This document shows positions 7,999-18,964 of a stretch of DNA of 64,000 nt, one piece after another. Within the stretch, counting starts at the first letter, position 1; every line of letters starts with the position of its first letter. The position numbers and the translations under genes were made by a program. The notes beneath the pieces were generated by a model that did no database searches, had not been told where the DNA came from, and saw nothing but the letters and a program-made list of their open reading frames with translations. The DNA is taken from contig BPKO01000001.1 in the NCBI GenBank assembly GCA_026005175.1, positions 868,001 to 932,000 of the forward strand. Reading direction: 5' to 3'. The stretch is from Candidatus Tectimicrobiota bacterium (GTDB taxonomy: Bacteria > Tectomicrobia > Entotheonellia > Entotheonellales > Entotheonellaceae).

Positions 7999-8838
7999 TC
8001 AGGGCGTAAGCGGCCAGTCGAGCCAGGCGGCCAGGCCACGCCCCATAATCCAGGCCTTGTCGTCGTCGGAGAGGAAGTCGAGTTCCTCGGTAAATAGCGT
8101 CACGGCCTGCCGGTACGGGCAAGGCAGGCGCGACAAGTCGGTACCCCAGAAGACCCGCTGCGGACCGAAGGCTTCCACCACGCGGCGAATAAGGGGGTGC
8201 AGGGTGGGGAAGGGGTAGGGTTCGGTGACGTAGCAGGGCAGAGCCGAGGCCTTGACGGCGACGTTGGGAAAGCGGGCCAGGGCAAGCACTGGCTCGATGG
8301 CCGCGGCGAGGGCGTGGTCCTTGAGGTCGCTCCGCAGGGCTAGGTGGTCGATAATCAGCCGCAGCCCCGGGTGGCGGGCGGCGATGTCGCCGATTTTGGA
8401 GACTTGTCCGGGCGCAAACACCATCACCGGCAAGCCGGCGCGCTCCGCTGCCGGCCAGAACCAGTCGGCGGTACCGTCGCTGAGCCAGTCGCTGTGCGGC
8501 GGGCGGTGAAAGGTTAGCCGCACCCCCAGCATCCCCGGCTGCGCCTTCCAGGTGGCCAGCTGCGCGCGGCTCTCGGGCCGCTCGAGAGCCAGCCGCCCCA
8601 TGACGGCAAAGCGGTCGGGATGCTGCTGGGCAGCCGCCAGGGCCAGGTCGTTGCGGTCCCCTTCCCACGACGGCGGCACCAGCACGGCGCGGTTGACTCC
8701 GGCGGCGTCCATCTCGCGCAGCAGCTCGTCTTTGCCCAGCGGCTGCGGGCGGTGGACATAGGCCTCGGCACCGGGAGGCCAGGGCCGTTCGGGGGTATTG
8801 GCACCCCAGATGTGCACTTGGGCATCGATGATCACCAT
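7999..8838 (-). CDS. Amidohydrolase family protein (TIM-barrel, PF04909 type)
   Basis: A 279-residue metal-dependent hydrolase of the amidohydrolase-2 group. The N-terminal metal motif is IIDAQVHIWG (QVH in place of the common DxHxH form). Further barrel landmarks are LVPPSWEGDRN, the conserved His in LRLIIDHLALR, and the late Asp in RVFWGTDLSRLPCPY. Members hydrolyse or decarboxylate ring compounds such as 2-pyrone-4,6-dicarboxylate or gamma-resorcylate. The actual substrate is open. AAGGAGGCCCTT precedes the ATG. It heads the operon with the Arg-rich protein and enoyl-CoA hydratase, suggesting breakdown of a ring acid followed by CoA-level oxidation (inference). Confidence 0.83.
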   Translation of the reverse strand: MVIIDAQVHIWGANTPERPWPPGAEAYVHRPQPLGKDELLREMDAAGVNRAVLVPPSWEGDRNDLALAAAQQHPDRFAVMGRLALERPESRAQLATWKAQPGMLGVRLTFHRPPHSDWLSDGTADWFWPAAERAGLPVMVFAPGQVSKIGDIAARHPGLRLIIDHLALRSDLKDHALAAAIEPVLALARFPNVAVKASALPCYVTEPYPFPTLHPLIRRVVEAFGPQRVFWGTDLSRLPCPYRQAVTLFTEELDFLSDDDKAWIMGRGLAAWLDWPLTP

Positions 8839-8928
8839 AAGGGCCTCCTTTGCGGCTCGTGCGCAAGCTGCCCCACCCTAGACCGGAAGCGGCGCCGTGT
8901 CAAGCCCGCCGCGGACCGGAAAGAACGC

Positions 8929-8957
8929 TTGACAGAGAGGCAGGCAGGTGCTACAGA
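8929..8957 (+). promoter_or_regulatory. Sigma-70 promoter for the nucleoid-associated protein gene
   Basis: TTGACA (8929-8934) and TACAGA (8952-8957) have exactly 17 bases between, 31 bases before the ATG. Confidence 0.6.
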
Positions 8958-8988
8958 AGGCCCATCCCCTACTGTTGAGGATGCTGCC

Positions 8989-10128
8989 ATGCTCACGGTG
9001 AGCGAACCGTTTGTCATCCACGTGCTGGACCACCGCCAGCCCGCGGCGCAGTGCTCGCAAGCCCTAACCCCGCTTCCCGACAGCCTGCGCCTGCGGCTCG
9101 AAGAGTACCTGCGCGCGGTGCTGCGCCCTGGCTTTCGGCGCAAGCACTACGGCCGCTTTCGTCCCGAGTCGCCGGTGCTGCGGGAGTATCGGCGGCTGCT
9201 TACTTCCACCAACGGCACTGGCCGCGTCGAGCCCGAGACGTTTCTCGACGTCTCGCAGCGGCTGGCGACGCTGCTCTTTCTTGCCATGCGCCAACACGCT
9301 CCCAACGGCAATGGCGTCCGCCCCGGGGAAGTGGCGCCTGGCGACTTGCTGGTAGGCGTGTGCACGCTCCAGGCGCCGGAGGCCCCCGCCACCCCACAGC
9401 TGTTTCTTATCAAAGTGGACCTGGAGACGGCACTGCAGCGCCAGCTGCGGCCGCATGCCGCCGGTGGGGTGCAGAGCGTGCTGGTGCCCTGCGACAACCT
9501 GGTGCCGCGGCTGACGGCCGAGCACGTGCACAAGGTGGCGCTGATCCGCCACCCCCCGCAGCCCGACGCGTACGAGGTGTTGATGGTTGACCCCCAGGGG
9601 GGCAAGGCGGGCATTGCCCGCTTCTTTGCCGAGGCCTTCTTGCAAGTCGAGCCCTTTCACACCCCGGACGAGCAGGCCGAGTTGCTCTTTGTGCGCACCC
9701 ACCGCTGGGTGCAGGCCCACGAAGACGACCTCTCGCCGCGCGAGCGGGGCGAGGTGCTGCAAGCGGTGCGCACGCTCCTGGTCGAGCGTGCCGCGCGTGC
9801 CGAACCCATCGTGCCGCGTGAGCTGGTAGAGACCCTGCCGCTGCGCGAAGCCCGCGACGAGCAGGCGGTAGCCGCACTGCGCCAGTCGTTGCAAGAAGCG
9901 CTCACGGCGCCGGCCGCGGCGCAGCCGCTGCCGCCAGAAGCGCCCATCGTGCTGCGCGAGGTGCCGCCGCGCTTGCAAAAGACCCGCATGACGTACGAGC
10001 TCGACGGCGGCGTGCAGCTCAGCGGCGAGCCCGAAGCCCTCGAACGGCTCTTTGCGGTGCCACCGCACCGTGTCGACGGGCTGACGGAGTTTACGATACG
10101 CACCCGCACCTTTCGCCCCCTGCCCTGA
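8989..10128 (+). CDS. Nucleoid-associated protein, NdpA/YejK-like
   Basis: A 379-residue protein with the layout of the 37-kDa nucleoid-associated (NdpA) family. It opens EPFVIHVLDHRQPAAQ, with conserved blocks LEEYLRAVLRP, FLDVSQRLATLLFLAM, PGDLLVGVCTL, LFLIKVDLETAL, HKVALIRHPP and ARFFAEAFLQ. The family binds DNA and interacts with topoisomerase IV in enterobacteria. The C-terminus (after about 270) is rich in Glu/Ala/Arg and is divergent. The start ATG is placed by GAGG about 9 bases upstream and by the promoter; longer frames upstream run into the divergent amidohydrolase promoter region. The assignment rests on overall pattern, not on a single catalytic motif. Confidence 0.68.
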   Translation: MLTVSEPFVIHVLDHRQPAAQCSQALTPLPDSLRLRLEEYLRAVLRPGFRRKHYGRFRPESPVLREYRRLLTSTNGTGRVEPETFLDVSQRLATLLFLAMRQHAPNGNGVRPGEVAPGDLLVGVCTLQAPEAPATPQLFLIKVDLETALQRQLRPHAAGGVQSVLVPCDNLVPRLTAEHVHKVALIRHPPQPDAYEVLMVDPQGGKAGIARFFAEAFLQVEPFHTPDEQAELLFVRTHRWVQAHEDDLSPRERGEVLQAVRTLLVERAARAEPIVPRELVETLPLREARDEQAVAALRQSLQEALTAPAAAQPLPPEAPIVLREVPPRLQKTRMTYELDGGVQLSGEPEALERLFAVPPHRVDGLTEFTIRTRTFRPLP

Positions 10129-10190
10129 GGCGGCGCGTGCCACTCTGCCGGCGGGGCCCCTGCCGGCTCGACGCCAAGGAGGGGCGCCTT

Positions 10191-12296
<2,106 letters not shown>

Positions 12297-12424
12297 CGCT
12301 TGTCCTCACGCTTGTGCTCTAGGCGTGATCATAAAGCGTTTGGCCGCTGCAGACAAGCCTGGCCCCGCTTGCTGGGCGCCCCGGCCGCTGGCTAAGATTA
12401 CGGGACGACAGGCGGAGGCGCCCC

Positions 12425-14225
12425 ATGGAGCAGAGCCGGATTCGCAACTTCTGCATCATCGCCCACATCGACCACGGCAAGTCGACGCTTGCCGACCGCC
12501 TGCTGGAGCGCACCGGCACCCTGCCGCCGGAGCAGATGCAGGAGCAAGTGCTCGACAGCATGGACTTGGAGCGCGAGCGCGGCATCACCATCAAAGCCCA
12601 CGCCGTGCGCATGTCTTATCGGGCGCCCGACGGCCAGGATTACGTGCTTAACCTCATCGACACGCCAGGGCACGTGGACTTTGCCTACGAGGTGTCGCGC
12701 AGCCTGGCGGCTTGTGAGGGGGCGCTGCTGGTGGTCGACGCCACCCAGGGGGTGGAGGCACAGACGGTGAGCAACCTCCTGCTGGCGCTCGACAACAACC
12801 TGGCCATCGTGCCCATCCTCAACAAAATCGACATGGCCAGCGCCCAGGTGGCGGCCGTAGAGCGCCAGGTGGCCGAGCTGCTGGGCTGCCCGCCGCAGGA
12901 AATTCTGCACATCAGCGCCAAGCACGGCATCGGCATCGACGCCGTGCTGCAGGCCATCCTCACCCGCATCCCGCCGCCGGCCGGCGATGCCAGCAAGCCC
13001 TTGCGGGCGCTGATTTTTGATTCTCTCTACGACGCCTACCGCGGGGTGGTGTGCTTCGTGCGCCTCGTCGACGGCACCCTCAAGCCGGGGATGAAGGTTC
13101 GCTTTTACGCCACCGGCCGCGAGTACGAGGTGGAAGAAGTGGGGGTGCTGCAGCTGCGCCGCGTGCCGGTGGCGGCGCTACACGCCGGCGAGGTGGGCTA
13201 CGTCATTGCCGGGGTGCGCACCGTGGCCGACGCGCGCGTGGGGGATACCCTGGTGGAGGCCAAGGACCAGACTGTCCAGCCCCTGCCCGGCTACCGGCCG
13301 CTCAAGCCCATGGTCTTTAGCGGCCTCTACCCGGTCAACCCCGACGACTACGACGACCTGCGCCGCGCCCTCGAGCGCCTGCGCCTCAACGACGCTGCTT
13401 TTACATACGAGCCGGAGACCTCGGCGGCGCTGGGGTTTGGTTTTCGCTGCGGCTTCCTGGGGCTGCTGCACATGGAGGTCGTGCGGGAGCGCCTGGAGCG
13501 AGAATACCATCTTGAGCTGATCACCACCGTGCCCAGACGTGCGCTACGAGGTATGCAAGCGCGACGGCACGGTGGTGGAAGTCGAGACCCCGGCGGCGCT
13601 GCCGCCGCCGCAGGAAATTGCCGAGCTGCGCGAGCCCATTCTGGCGGCCCAGATCCTGGTGCCCAGCGCTTACCTGGGCGGCGTCATGCAGCTGCTGAGC
13701 GAGCGGCGCGGCACTTACGTGAACACCGAGTACCTCGACGCCGAGCGCGTCATTCTGTCCTATGAAGTGCCGCTGGCCGAAGTCATCACCGACTTTTACG
13801 ACCGGCTCAAGTCGGTGTCGCGCGGCTACGCCTCGTTTGACTACGAGTTCAAGGGCATGCGCCGCGCCGACCTGGTCAAGCTGGACATTTTGATCAACGG
13901 CGAGCCGGTCGATGCCCTCTCCACCATTTTGCACCGCGAGCGGGCCTACAGCTGGGGGCGGGAGCTCTGCGCCCGCCTCAAGGAGCTCATCCCGCGGCAG
14001 CTCTTCGAGGTGGTCATTCAGGCGGCCATTGGCAGCCGCGTCATTGCCCGCGAGGTGGTGCGGCCGCTGCGCAAGAACGTCACCGCCAAGTGCTACGGCG
14101 GCGATGTGACGCGCAAGCGCAAGCTGCTCGAAAAGCAAAAAGAGGGCAAAAAGCGCCTCAAGCAAGTCGGCCGCGTGGAGATTCCGCAGGAGGCCTTTCT
14201 CGCCGCCCTGCAGCGGGGAGGCTGA
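12425..14225 (+). CDS. lepA: Elongation factor 4 (LepA), frame broken once
   Basis: A translation GTPase that back-translocates stalled ribosomes. The first frame carries the G domain: [14 protein letters not shown] (G1), [12 protein letters not shown] (G2), DTPGHVDF (G3), NKIDM (G4), SAKHGIG (G5). The LepA signature [22 protein letters not shown] is also there. After LELITTVP the frame is lost: an extra A near 13535 breaks CCC-GAC-GTG-CGC. From there [10 protein letters not shown] continues to the end in the +1 frame, including the LepA-specific C-terminus [21 protein letters not shown]. Removing one base gives 599 residues, the usual LepA length, so a sequence error is more likely than a dead gene. 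GCGGAGGCGCCCC precedes the start; hemW follows four bases after the stop. Confidence 0.9.
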
Positions 14226-14229
14226 AGCC

Positions 14230-15395
14230 GTGGCCGCATTGGGCCTCTACGTGCACCTGCCTTTTTGCCGCCAACACTGCCCTTACTGTTCCTTTGCCGT
14301 GGTCACCGGCCACGAAGCGCTCTACGCCCCTTACGTTGACGCCGTGTGCCAGGAGATTCGCCGCTGGCGGCACCTGGCGGCGCGCGGCCCGCTGCAGACG
14401 GTCTTTTTGGGCGGCGGCACGCCCAGTCTGCTGGCGCCCGAGCTGATCGGGCGCCTTCTCGACACGGCGGCGGCCACCCTGGGGCTGGCGGCCACGGCCG
14501 AGATCACCCTGGAGGCCAACCCCCATCCTGCCGACGCTGCCCGCTTTGCCGCCTTTCGCGCCCTGGGCTGCAACCGCCTCAGCCTGGGAGTGCAGGCCTT
14601 CGTCGACGCCGACCTGCGCGCTTTGGGGCGCGACCACAGCGCCCGCGACGCCGAGGCGGCCTACGAGGCCGCGCGCCGGGCCGGCTTTGACAACGTCAAC
14701 CTCGACCTCATCTTTGCCATTCCGGGCGCCCCGCGCCACCACTGGCAGACCACCCTGGCCCGCGCCGTGGCTTTGCAGCCCGAGCACCTTTCCACGTACG
14801 GCCTGACCATCGAAGCAGGGACGCCGCTGGCGCGCCGCCTGCGCCGCGGCGAGCTGGCATGGCGGTGGCCGAAGACGACGACGCCTGGGCCTACACGGAG
14901 GCCATGGAAGTCCTCAGCGCCGCCGGCTACGAGCACTACGAAGTGTCCAACTTTGCCCGCCCCGGGTGGCGGTCGCGGCACAACTGGGGCTACTGGCACG
15001 GCGCGCCCTATCTGGGGGTGGGGCTGGGGGCGCATTCCTTCATCGACGGCGTGCGCTGGTGGAACGTGCGCAACCTGCGCAAGTACCTCCAGGCCATGGC
15101 CAGCGGGACCTCGCCCTGCGCCGGCCGCGAGGTGCTGACGGCGGCGCAGGCACGCGCCGAGCAGATCTGGCTGCGGCTGCGCACCTGCGAGGGGGTAAGG
15201 CTCAGCGCCTGGGAACGCGAGCGCCTGCAGCGGCAGCCGCGGTTTGGCCAGCTCATCGAGGCCGGCTTGCTTTGCCTCGAGGGGGACTGCCTGCGCCTGA
15301 CACGCGCCGGCATGCCCCTGGCCGACGCCCTCGGGGTGGAGGTGGTGCGCCTGCGGGAAGCGCCAGCGCCGCCGGCGGTGGCAGAGAGGAGGTAA
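14230..15395 (+). CDS. hemW: HemW-type radical SAM heme chaperone, frame broken once
   Basis: Related to coproporphyrinogen dehydrogenase; HemW binds heme and delivers it to proteins. The radical-SAM motif CRQHCPYC (C-x3-C-x2-C) is at residues 14-21. FLGGGTPSLL, TLEANPHP, GCNRLSLGVQAF and LDLIFAIPGAP follow. Near 14857 (GAGCTGGCATGGCG) one base is missing. The protein continues in the next frame with MAVAEDDDAWAYTEAMEVLSAAG..., YEVSNFARPG, and the HemW block HNWGYWHGAPYLGVGLGAHS. Repaired length is about 388 residues, normal for HemW. The GTG start has GGGGAGG 7 bases upstream and overlaps the lepA end region, so lepA-hemW is an operon, a common pairing in bacteria. Confidence 0.87.
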
Positions 15396-15399
15396 GGCC

Positions 15400-15918
15400 A
15401 TGCCTGGTCGTTTCATTGCGACCTTGGTGCTGCTGGGCCTGCTGGGGCTTTGGCTGCCGGCGTGGGGGGAAGCCCCGCCCACCGTGTCGCTCGACGTGCA
15501 GGACGCCGACCTGCGTGACGTGCTGCGGCTGCTGGCCACGGTGGGCGGCGTCAGCCTGGTCCTGGGCCCGGAAGTCAAGGGCAAGGTCACCACCCGCCTG
15601 GTCGACGTCTCCTGGCAGCAGGCCTTTGACGCCTTGCTGCGCGTCCATGGCCTGGCCTGGGAGCGGCAAGGCGACGTGGTGGTGGTGCTGCCGGCCGAGA
15701 AGCTGCTGCGCGCTCGCCAGCAGCAGCTCGCGCTGCAGCGCTTGCAGCAGCAGGGCGAAGCCGCCGTCACCCGCGTCATTGCCGTTAAATACCGCGATGC
15801 CACCGAGCTTCAGCGCCTGCTCGAGGCGCACTTTGGCGCCTGCGCCACTTTCAGCGCCGATCCCCGCACCAACACCCTGCTCGTCACCGGCCCTCCCTCG
15901 TGCTGGCAGGGGCGCTGA
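15400..15918 (+). CDS. Truncated secretin/PilQ-like N-domain protein
   Basis: A 172-residue exported protein. A signal peptide (MPGRFIATLVLLGLLGLWLPAWG) leads into a secretin/TonB short N-terminal domain (VSLDVQDADLRDVLRLLATVGGVSLVLGPEVKGKVTTRLVDVSW), which in PilQ-type secretins precedes the N1 domain. The start of N1 follows (VIAVKYRDATELQRLLEAHFG, ADPRTNTLLVTGP). There the frame ends with CWQGR. No N2 or pore-forming secretin domain follows in any frame; instead an A/T-rich stretch begins. It may be a shortened pilQ, a pseudogene, or a small stand-alone periplasmic domain. AGAGAGGAGGTAAGGCC gives a strong ribosome site five bases after hemW. Confidence 0.6.
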   Translation: MPGRFIATLVLLGLLGLWLPAWGEAPPTVSLDVQDADLRDVLRLLATVGGVSLVLGPEVKGKVTTRLVDVSWQQAFDALLRVHGLAWERQGDVVVVLPAEKLLRARQQQLALQRLQQQGEAAVTRVIAVKYRDATELQRLLEAHFGACATFSADPRTNTLLVTGPPSCWQGR

Positions 15919-15992
15919 CGCCTGCTTTCCCCCTTGCCCTTAGCACCGCAGTGCCGGCAAGCGCGGGTGCCGTACCAGAACTGTTTTTTTTC

Positions 15993-16021
15993 TTGACATT
16001 ATTTCTCTCCACGCGTAAATC
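15993..16021 (+). promoter_or_regulatory. Candidate promoter of the A/T-rich orphan gene
   Basis: TTGACA (15993-15998), 17 bases, then TAAATC. The -35 is perfect and the -10 weak. It sits in a sharply A/T-rich stretch behind an 8-T run. Confidence 0.45.
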
Positions 16022-16082
16022 ATACGACGGTATGGGCTAACTTGCGCTTGTGGGGAAACTCGCCACGCGAGGAGGTCGGATT

Positions 16083-16889
16083 ATGTGGTCTCGCCTGTCT
16101 CGTTTGGGCTTGCTGCTGGCGTCTGTGTTTTTTGTTGTGATGCTTCCAGGAAATTTGGAGGCTAATCCATGTCCTGATTGTGAGTGCTACCCTACCCGCG
16201 AGCCGGGTTGTCCTCTTCTTAAATATTGTTGTGGCTATTGGGAAAAAGGTTGCGAATGTAAGTTAAAGCAATCAAATAATAAAATGCTTGATGGAATTTG
16301 TGTGTGGTTTTGGCACGGGTTGTTCTCTAGTATTGAAAACCCTGTTAATCCATGGGAACTGGTATCCCGAGAAGAGGTAGTAGAAGGGCTTGATTTGTAC
16401 TTCGTTGCTTTTGACGAAGTCATTCAAAGACGAGGCGGAAGGCCGGAAGAAGAGGTATGGAATCAGGCAATTACGTTTCCTTTGCCTGATCCGTGGCCAA
16501 GCGGGCTGCAGAGGCTCATGTTTGCCGTCTTGGATCTGCTTTTTGGATGGAATTTTCGCCCTGAGATTCTCGCCTGTCCTCTATGTCCTGAAGAACTGCG
16601 GCCTTTTTTGGGAGGGGTGATGGATTGGGAAAAGGCCAGAGAACTCCTTTCTCTGGTGCGAGAGGGGATGATAGTCGCAATTCTAGAAAACAACCCTACT
16701 GCAGTTAGGCCGTTTCTGAGAGAATTCTGGAGCCGAAGAGAGAACCGGCGTTTTAGGCCTGGACACACGGGTCGTTGTTATCCTCATGGTCACGAGGAAG
16801 TCAGAAGGATTCGAGATACTTTCCAGTGCCAGGCGAACGGAATTGAGGCTATCCTTTCGTCTTTCTTCCAGGGGACGCCGCCGGAGTAG
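16083..16889 (+). CDS. A/T-rich orphan gene for a secreted Cys-rich protein
   Basis: A 268-residue protein that I do not recognise. The N-terminus is a signal peptide (about 27 residues, GLLLASVFFVVMLPGNLEA). A dense cysteine cluster follows: NPCPDCECYPTREPGCPLLK, then YCCGYWEKGCECK. Such clusters bind metal or form disulfides once exported. Later pairs ACPLCPEEL and GRCYPHG hold more Cys/His. Base use is far richer in A and T than all neighbours, with codons like TTT, AAT and ATA common, which points to recent acquisition. The ATG is chosen for GAGGAGGTCGG seven bases upstream. Its end converges with hyuA. It sits directly behind the truncated secretin gene and has its own promoter. Confidence 0.7.
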   Translation: MWSRLSRLGLLLASVFFVVMLPGNLEANPCPDCECYPTREPGCPLLKYCCGYWEKGCECKLKQSNNKMLDGICVWFWHGLFSSIENPVNPWELVSREEVVEGLDLYFVAFDEVIQRRGGRPEEEVWNQAITFPLPDPWPSGLQRLMFAVLDLLFGWNFRPEILACPLCPEELRPFLGGVMDWEKARELLSLVREGMIVAILENNPTAVRPFLREFWSRRENRRFRPGHTGRCYPHGHEEVRRIRDTFQCQANGIEAILSSFFQGTPPE

Positions 16890-16916
16890 GGACAGGCGCC
16901 TTGTTGCCGCCGGCCG

Positions 16917-18949
16917 TCACGAGGGCTCCTGGCGCACGAGGACCAGGTTGCCGTAGTCGTCCACCTGCGCCGCGTACCCTGGGGGGAGCACGGTGGTGGC
17001 GCCGAGCTCCTCGACAATGGCCGGCCCGGTAAAGGCCTGGTGCCGCGGCAGCCGCTCGCGGACGTACACCGGCGTGTCGCAAAAGGTGTGCGCGAAGTAC
17101 ACCGGGCGCCGCTCGCGGAGGGCCGCGGCCAGGGTGCCGGTGGCGGGGGGCCGGCGCCCTCAGGTCGGGCTTTGGCACCTCCCCAAAGGTGGACAGGCGG
17201 AAGTTGACGATTTCGCAGGGCTTGCGCAGGCTGTGGTGGTAGCGCTCCTGATGGAGGGCGTAGAAGGCCTCGGCGATATCGGCCACGGTGCGGAACGTCT
17301 CCTGCCAGGGCACGGCCAGCTCGAACGACTGCCCCACGTAGCGCATGCCCAGCAGCCGCTGGTGGCGTACCCGGGCGGGGTCGAGCCCCTCGCGGCGCAT
17401 CGCCGCTTCTCCCGCCGCTTCTAGCTCGGCAAAGAGCGCCGTGATGTCTTCCAGGCGGGCTTCGTCCAGGCGCAGCACGCGGGGTGCGCACGAAGTCCTG
17501 GCGCAGGTCTGACACCAGCATGCCCAGCGCCGAGAAGTTGCCGGGGGCCGGAGGGACGACCACGGTGCGGATGCCCAGCTCCGAGGCGATCTGGGCGGCG
17601 TGCATGGGCCCGGCGCCGCCGTAAGCAAAAAGCACGAAGTCGCGCGGATCGCGCCCGCGCGCGATGGTAATCTCCTTGATCGCCCCGGTCATTTTGGCCA
17701 CCGCAAGGCGGATGATCCCTTCGGCCAAGCGATAAGCATCGAGGCCCGGCAGCTGCCGGGCCAGCGCCGCGAGGGCGGCCTGAGCGCGAGAGCGCTTGAG
17801 GGCGATTTCGCCCCCCAGCGGTTTGGTAGGGCTCAGGCGGTTGAGCAGGAGCTGGGCATCGGTCACCGTGGCCTCAGTGCCGCCCTGGTCGTAGCAGGCC
17901 GGACCGGGGACAGCGCCGGCGCTGCGCGGGCCCACGCACAGCCGCTGCCCTGCGTCAAGCCAGGCAATGCTGCCGCCCCCGGCGCCGATGGTGTTGATGT
18001 CGATTTGCAACGTCTTGTTGGGATAGCCGGCAATGGGGCGTTCGGCGGTGAGGGTGGGACGTCCGTTTTCGATGAGACAGACGTCGGTGCTGGTTCCCCC
18101 CATGTCGTAGGTGATGAGGTGGGAATAGCCGGCCAGGCGCCCGAGATACGCCGCTGCCGCCACGCCGGCCGCCGGTCCCGAGAGCATCGACTTGACCGGA
18201 AAGCGGCGGGCATGCGTCGCGCTCATGAGGCCGCCGCTGCTGGTAACAATCGCCAGCTCGGCGCCGTAGCCGCGCGCGCGCAGCGCCCTTTCCAGGTGGC
18301 GCAAGTAGCCATCAAGCAGGGGACCCACGTAGGCGTTAAGCACCGTGGTGCTGAAGCGCTCGTACTCGCGAAACTCCGGTACCACCTCTGCCGAGGTACA
18401 CACAAACGCCCCTGGCAGGTGCTCTTGGATCACCGCTGCCGCGGCCTGCTCGTTGGCGGCGTTCACGTAGGAATGTAAGAAGCAGACGGCCACGGCAGCC
18501 ACTTCCTGGGCTTTGAGGCGCGCCGCCACTTCTTGCACTTCCTGCCGCGCCACCGGTTGCAACACCGTGCCGTCAAAGAGGGTGCGTTCGGCCACTTCGT
18601 GCACGCGGCTTCTTGGCACCAGCGGCAGTGGCGGCCGGTAGCGCATGTCGTAGAGCACCGTGCGGTTGCCGCGCCGCAGCTCCAGGACGTCGCGGAAGCC
18701 GGCGGTGGTGACCATCCCCACCTTGACCCCTCTGCCTTCCAGCACGGCGTTGGTGGCCAGGGTCATGCCGTGGGTGATGCGCCGGGTGGCGCGCAAGTCG
18801 AGGCCGAGCTTGGCCAGCCCCTGCAGGATGCCGCGGGCAGCGTCTTCAGGGGTGCTGGCGGTTTTGGTGACGGCGAGGGCCTGTGCCTGCTCATCGTAGA
18901 CCACCACGTCGGTGAAGGTGCCGCCCACGTCGATGCCTACCCAGTACAT
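16917..18949 (-). CDS. hyuA: Hydantoinase/oxoprolinase subunit A, frame broken twice
   Basis: ATP-dependent amide-ring opening subunit of the HyuA/N-methylhydantoinase A type. It has the actin-like ATPase signature YWVGIDVGGTFTDVVVYD at the N-terminus, then GITHGMTLATNAV-type text (RRITHGMTLATNAVLEGRG). The second phosphate loop is ITYDMGGTSTDVCLI, and FAYGGAGPMHA and GNFSALGMLVSDLRQDF follow. Near 17487 (after FVRTP) a base in a C run shifts the frame; VLRLDEARLEDITALFAEL continues. Near 17148, in a six-C run, it shifts again and ends RRPVYFAHTFCDTPVYVRERLP...VLVRQEPS. Repaired length about 677. Both breaks are at C homopolymers, so a consensus error is likely. It lies 15 bases after hyuB on the same strand. 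Confidence 0.85.
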
Positions 18950-18964
18950 ACGGCCGGCCTCACC

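Noticed and set aside
16917-18949. hyuA as a pseudogene
   Set aside because: Both breaks are at C runs and the full family sequence resumes after each; the same kind of break hits many unrelated genes in this window, including lepA.
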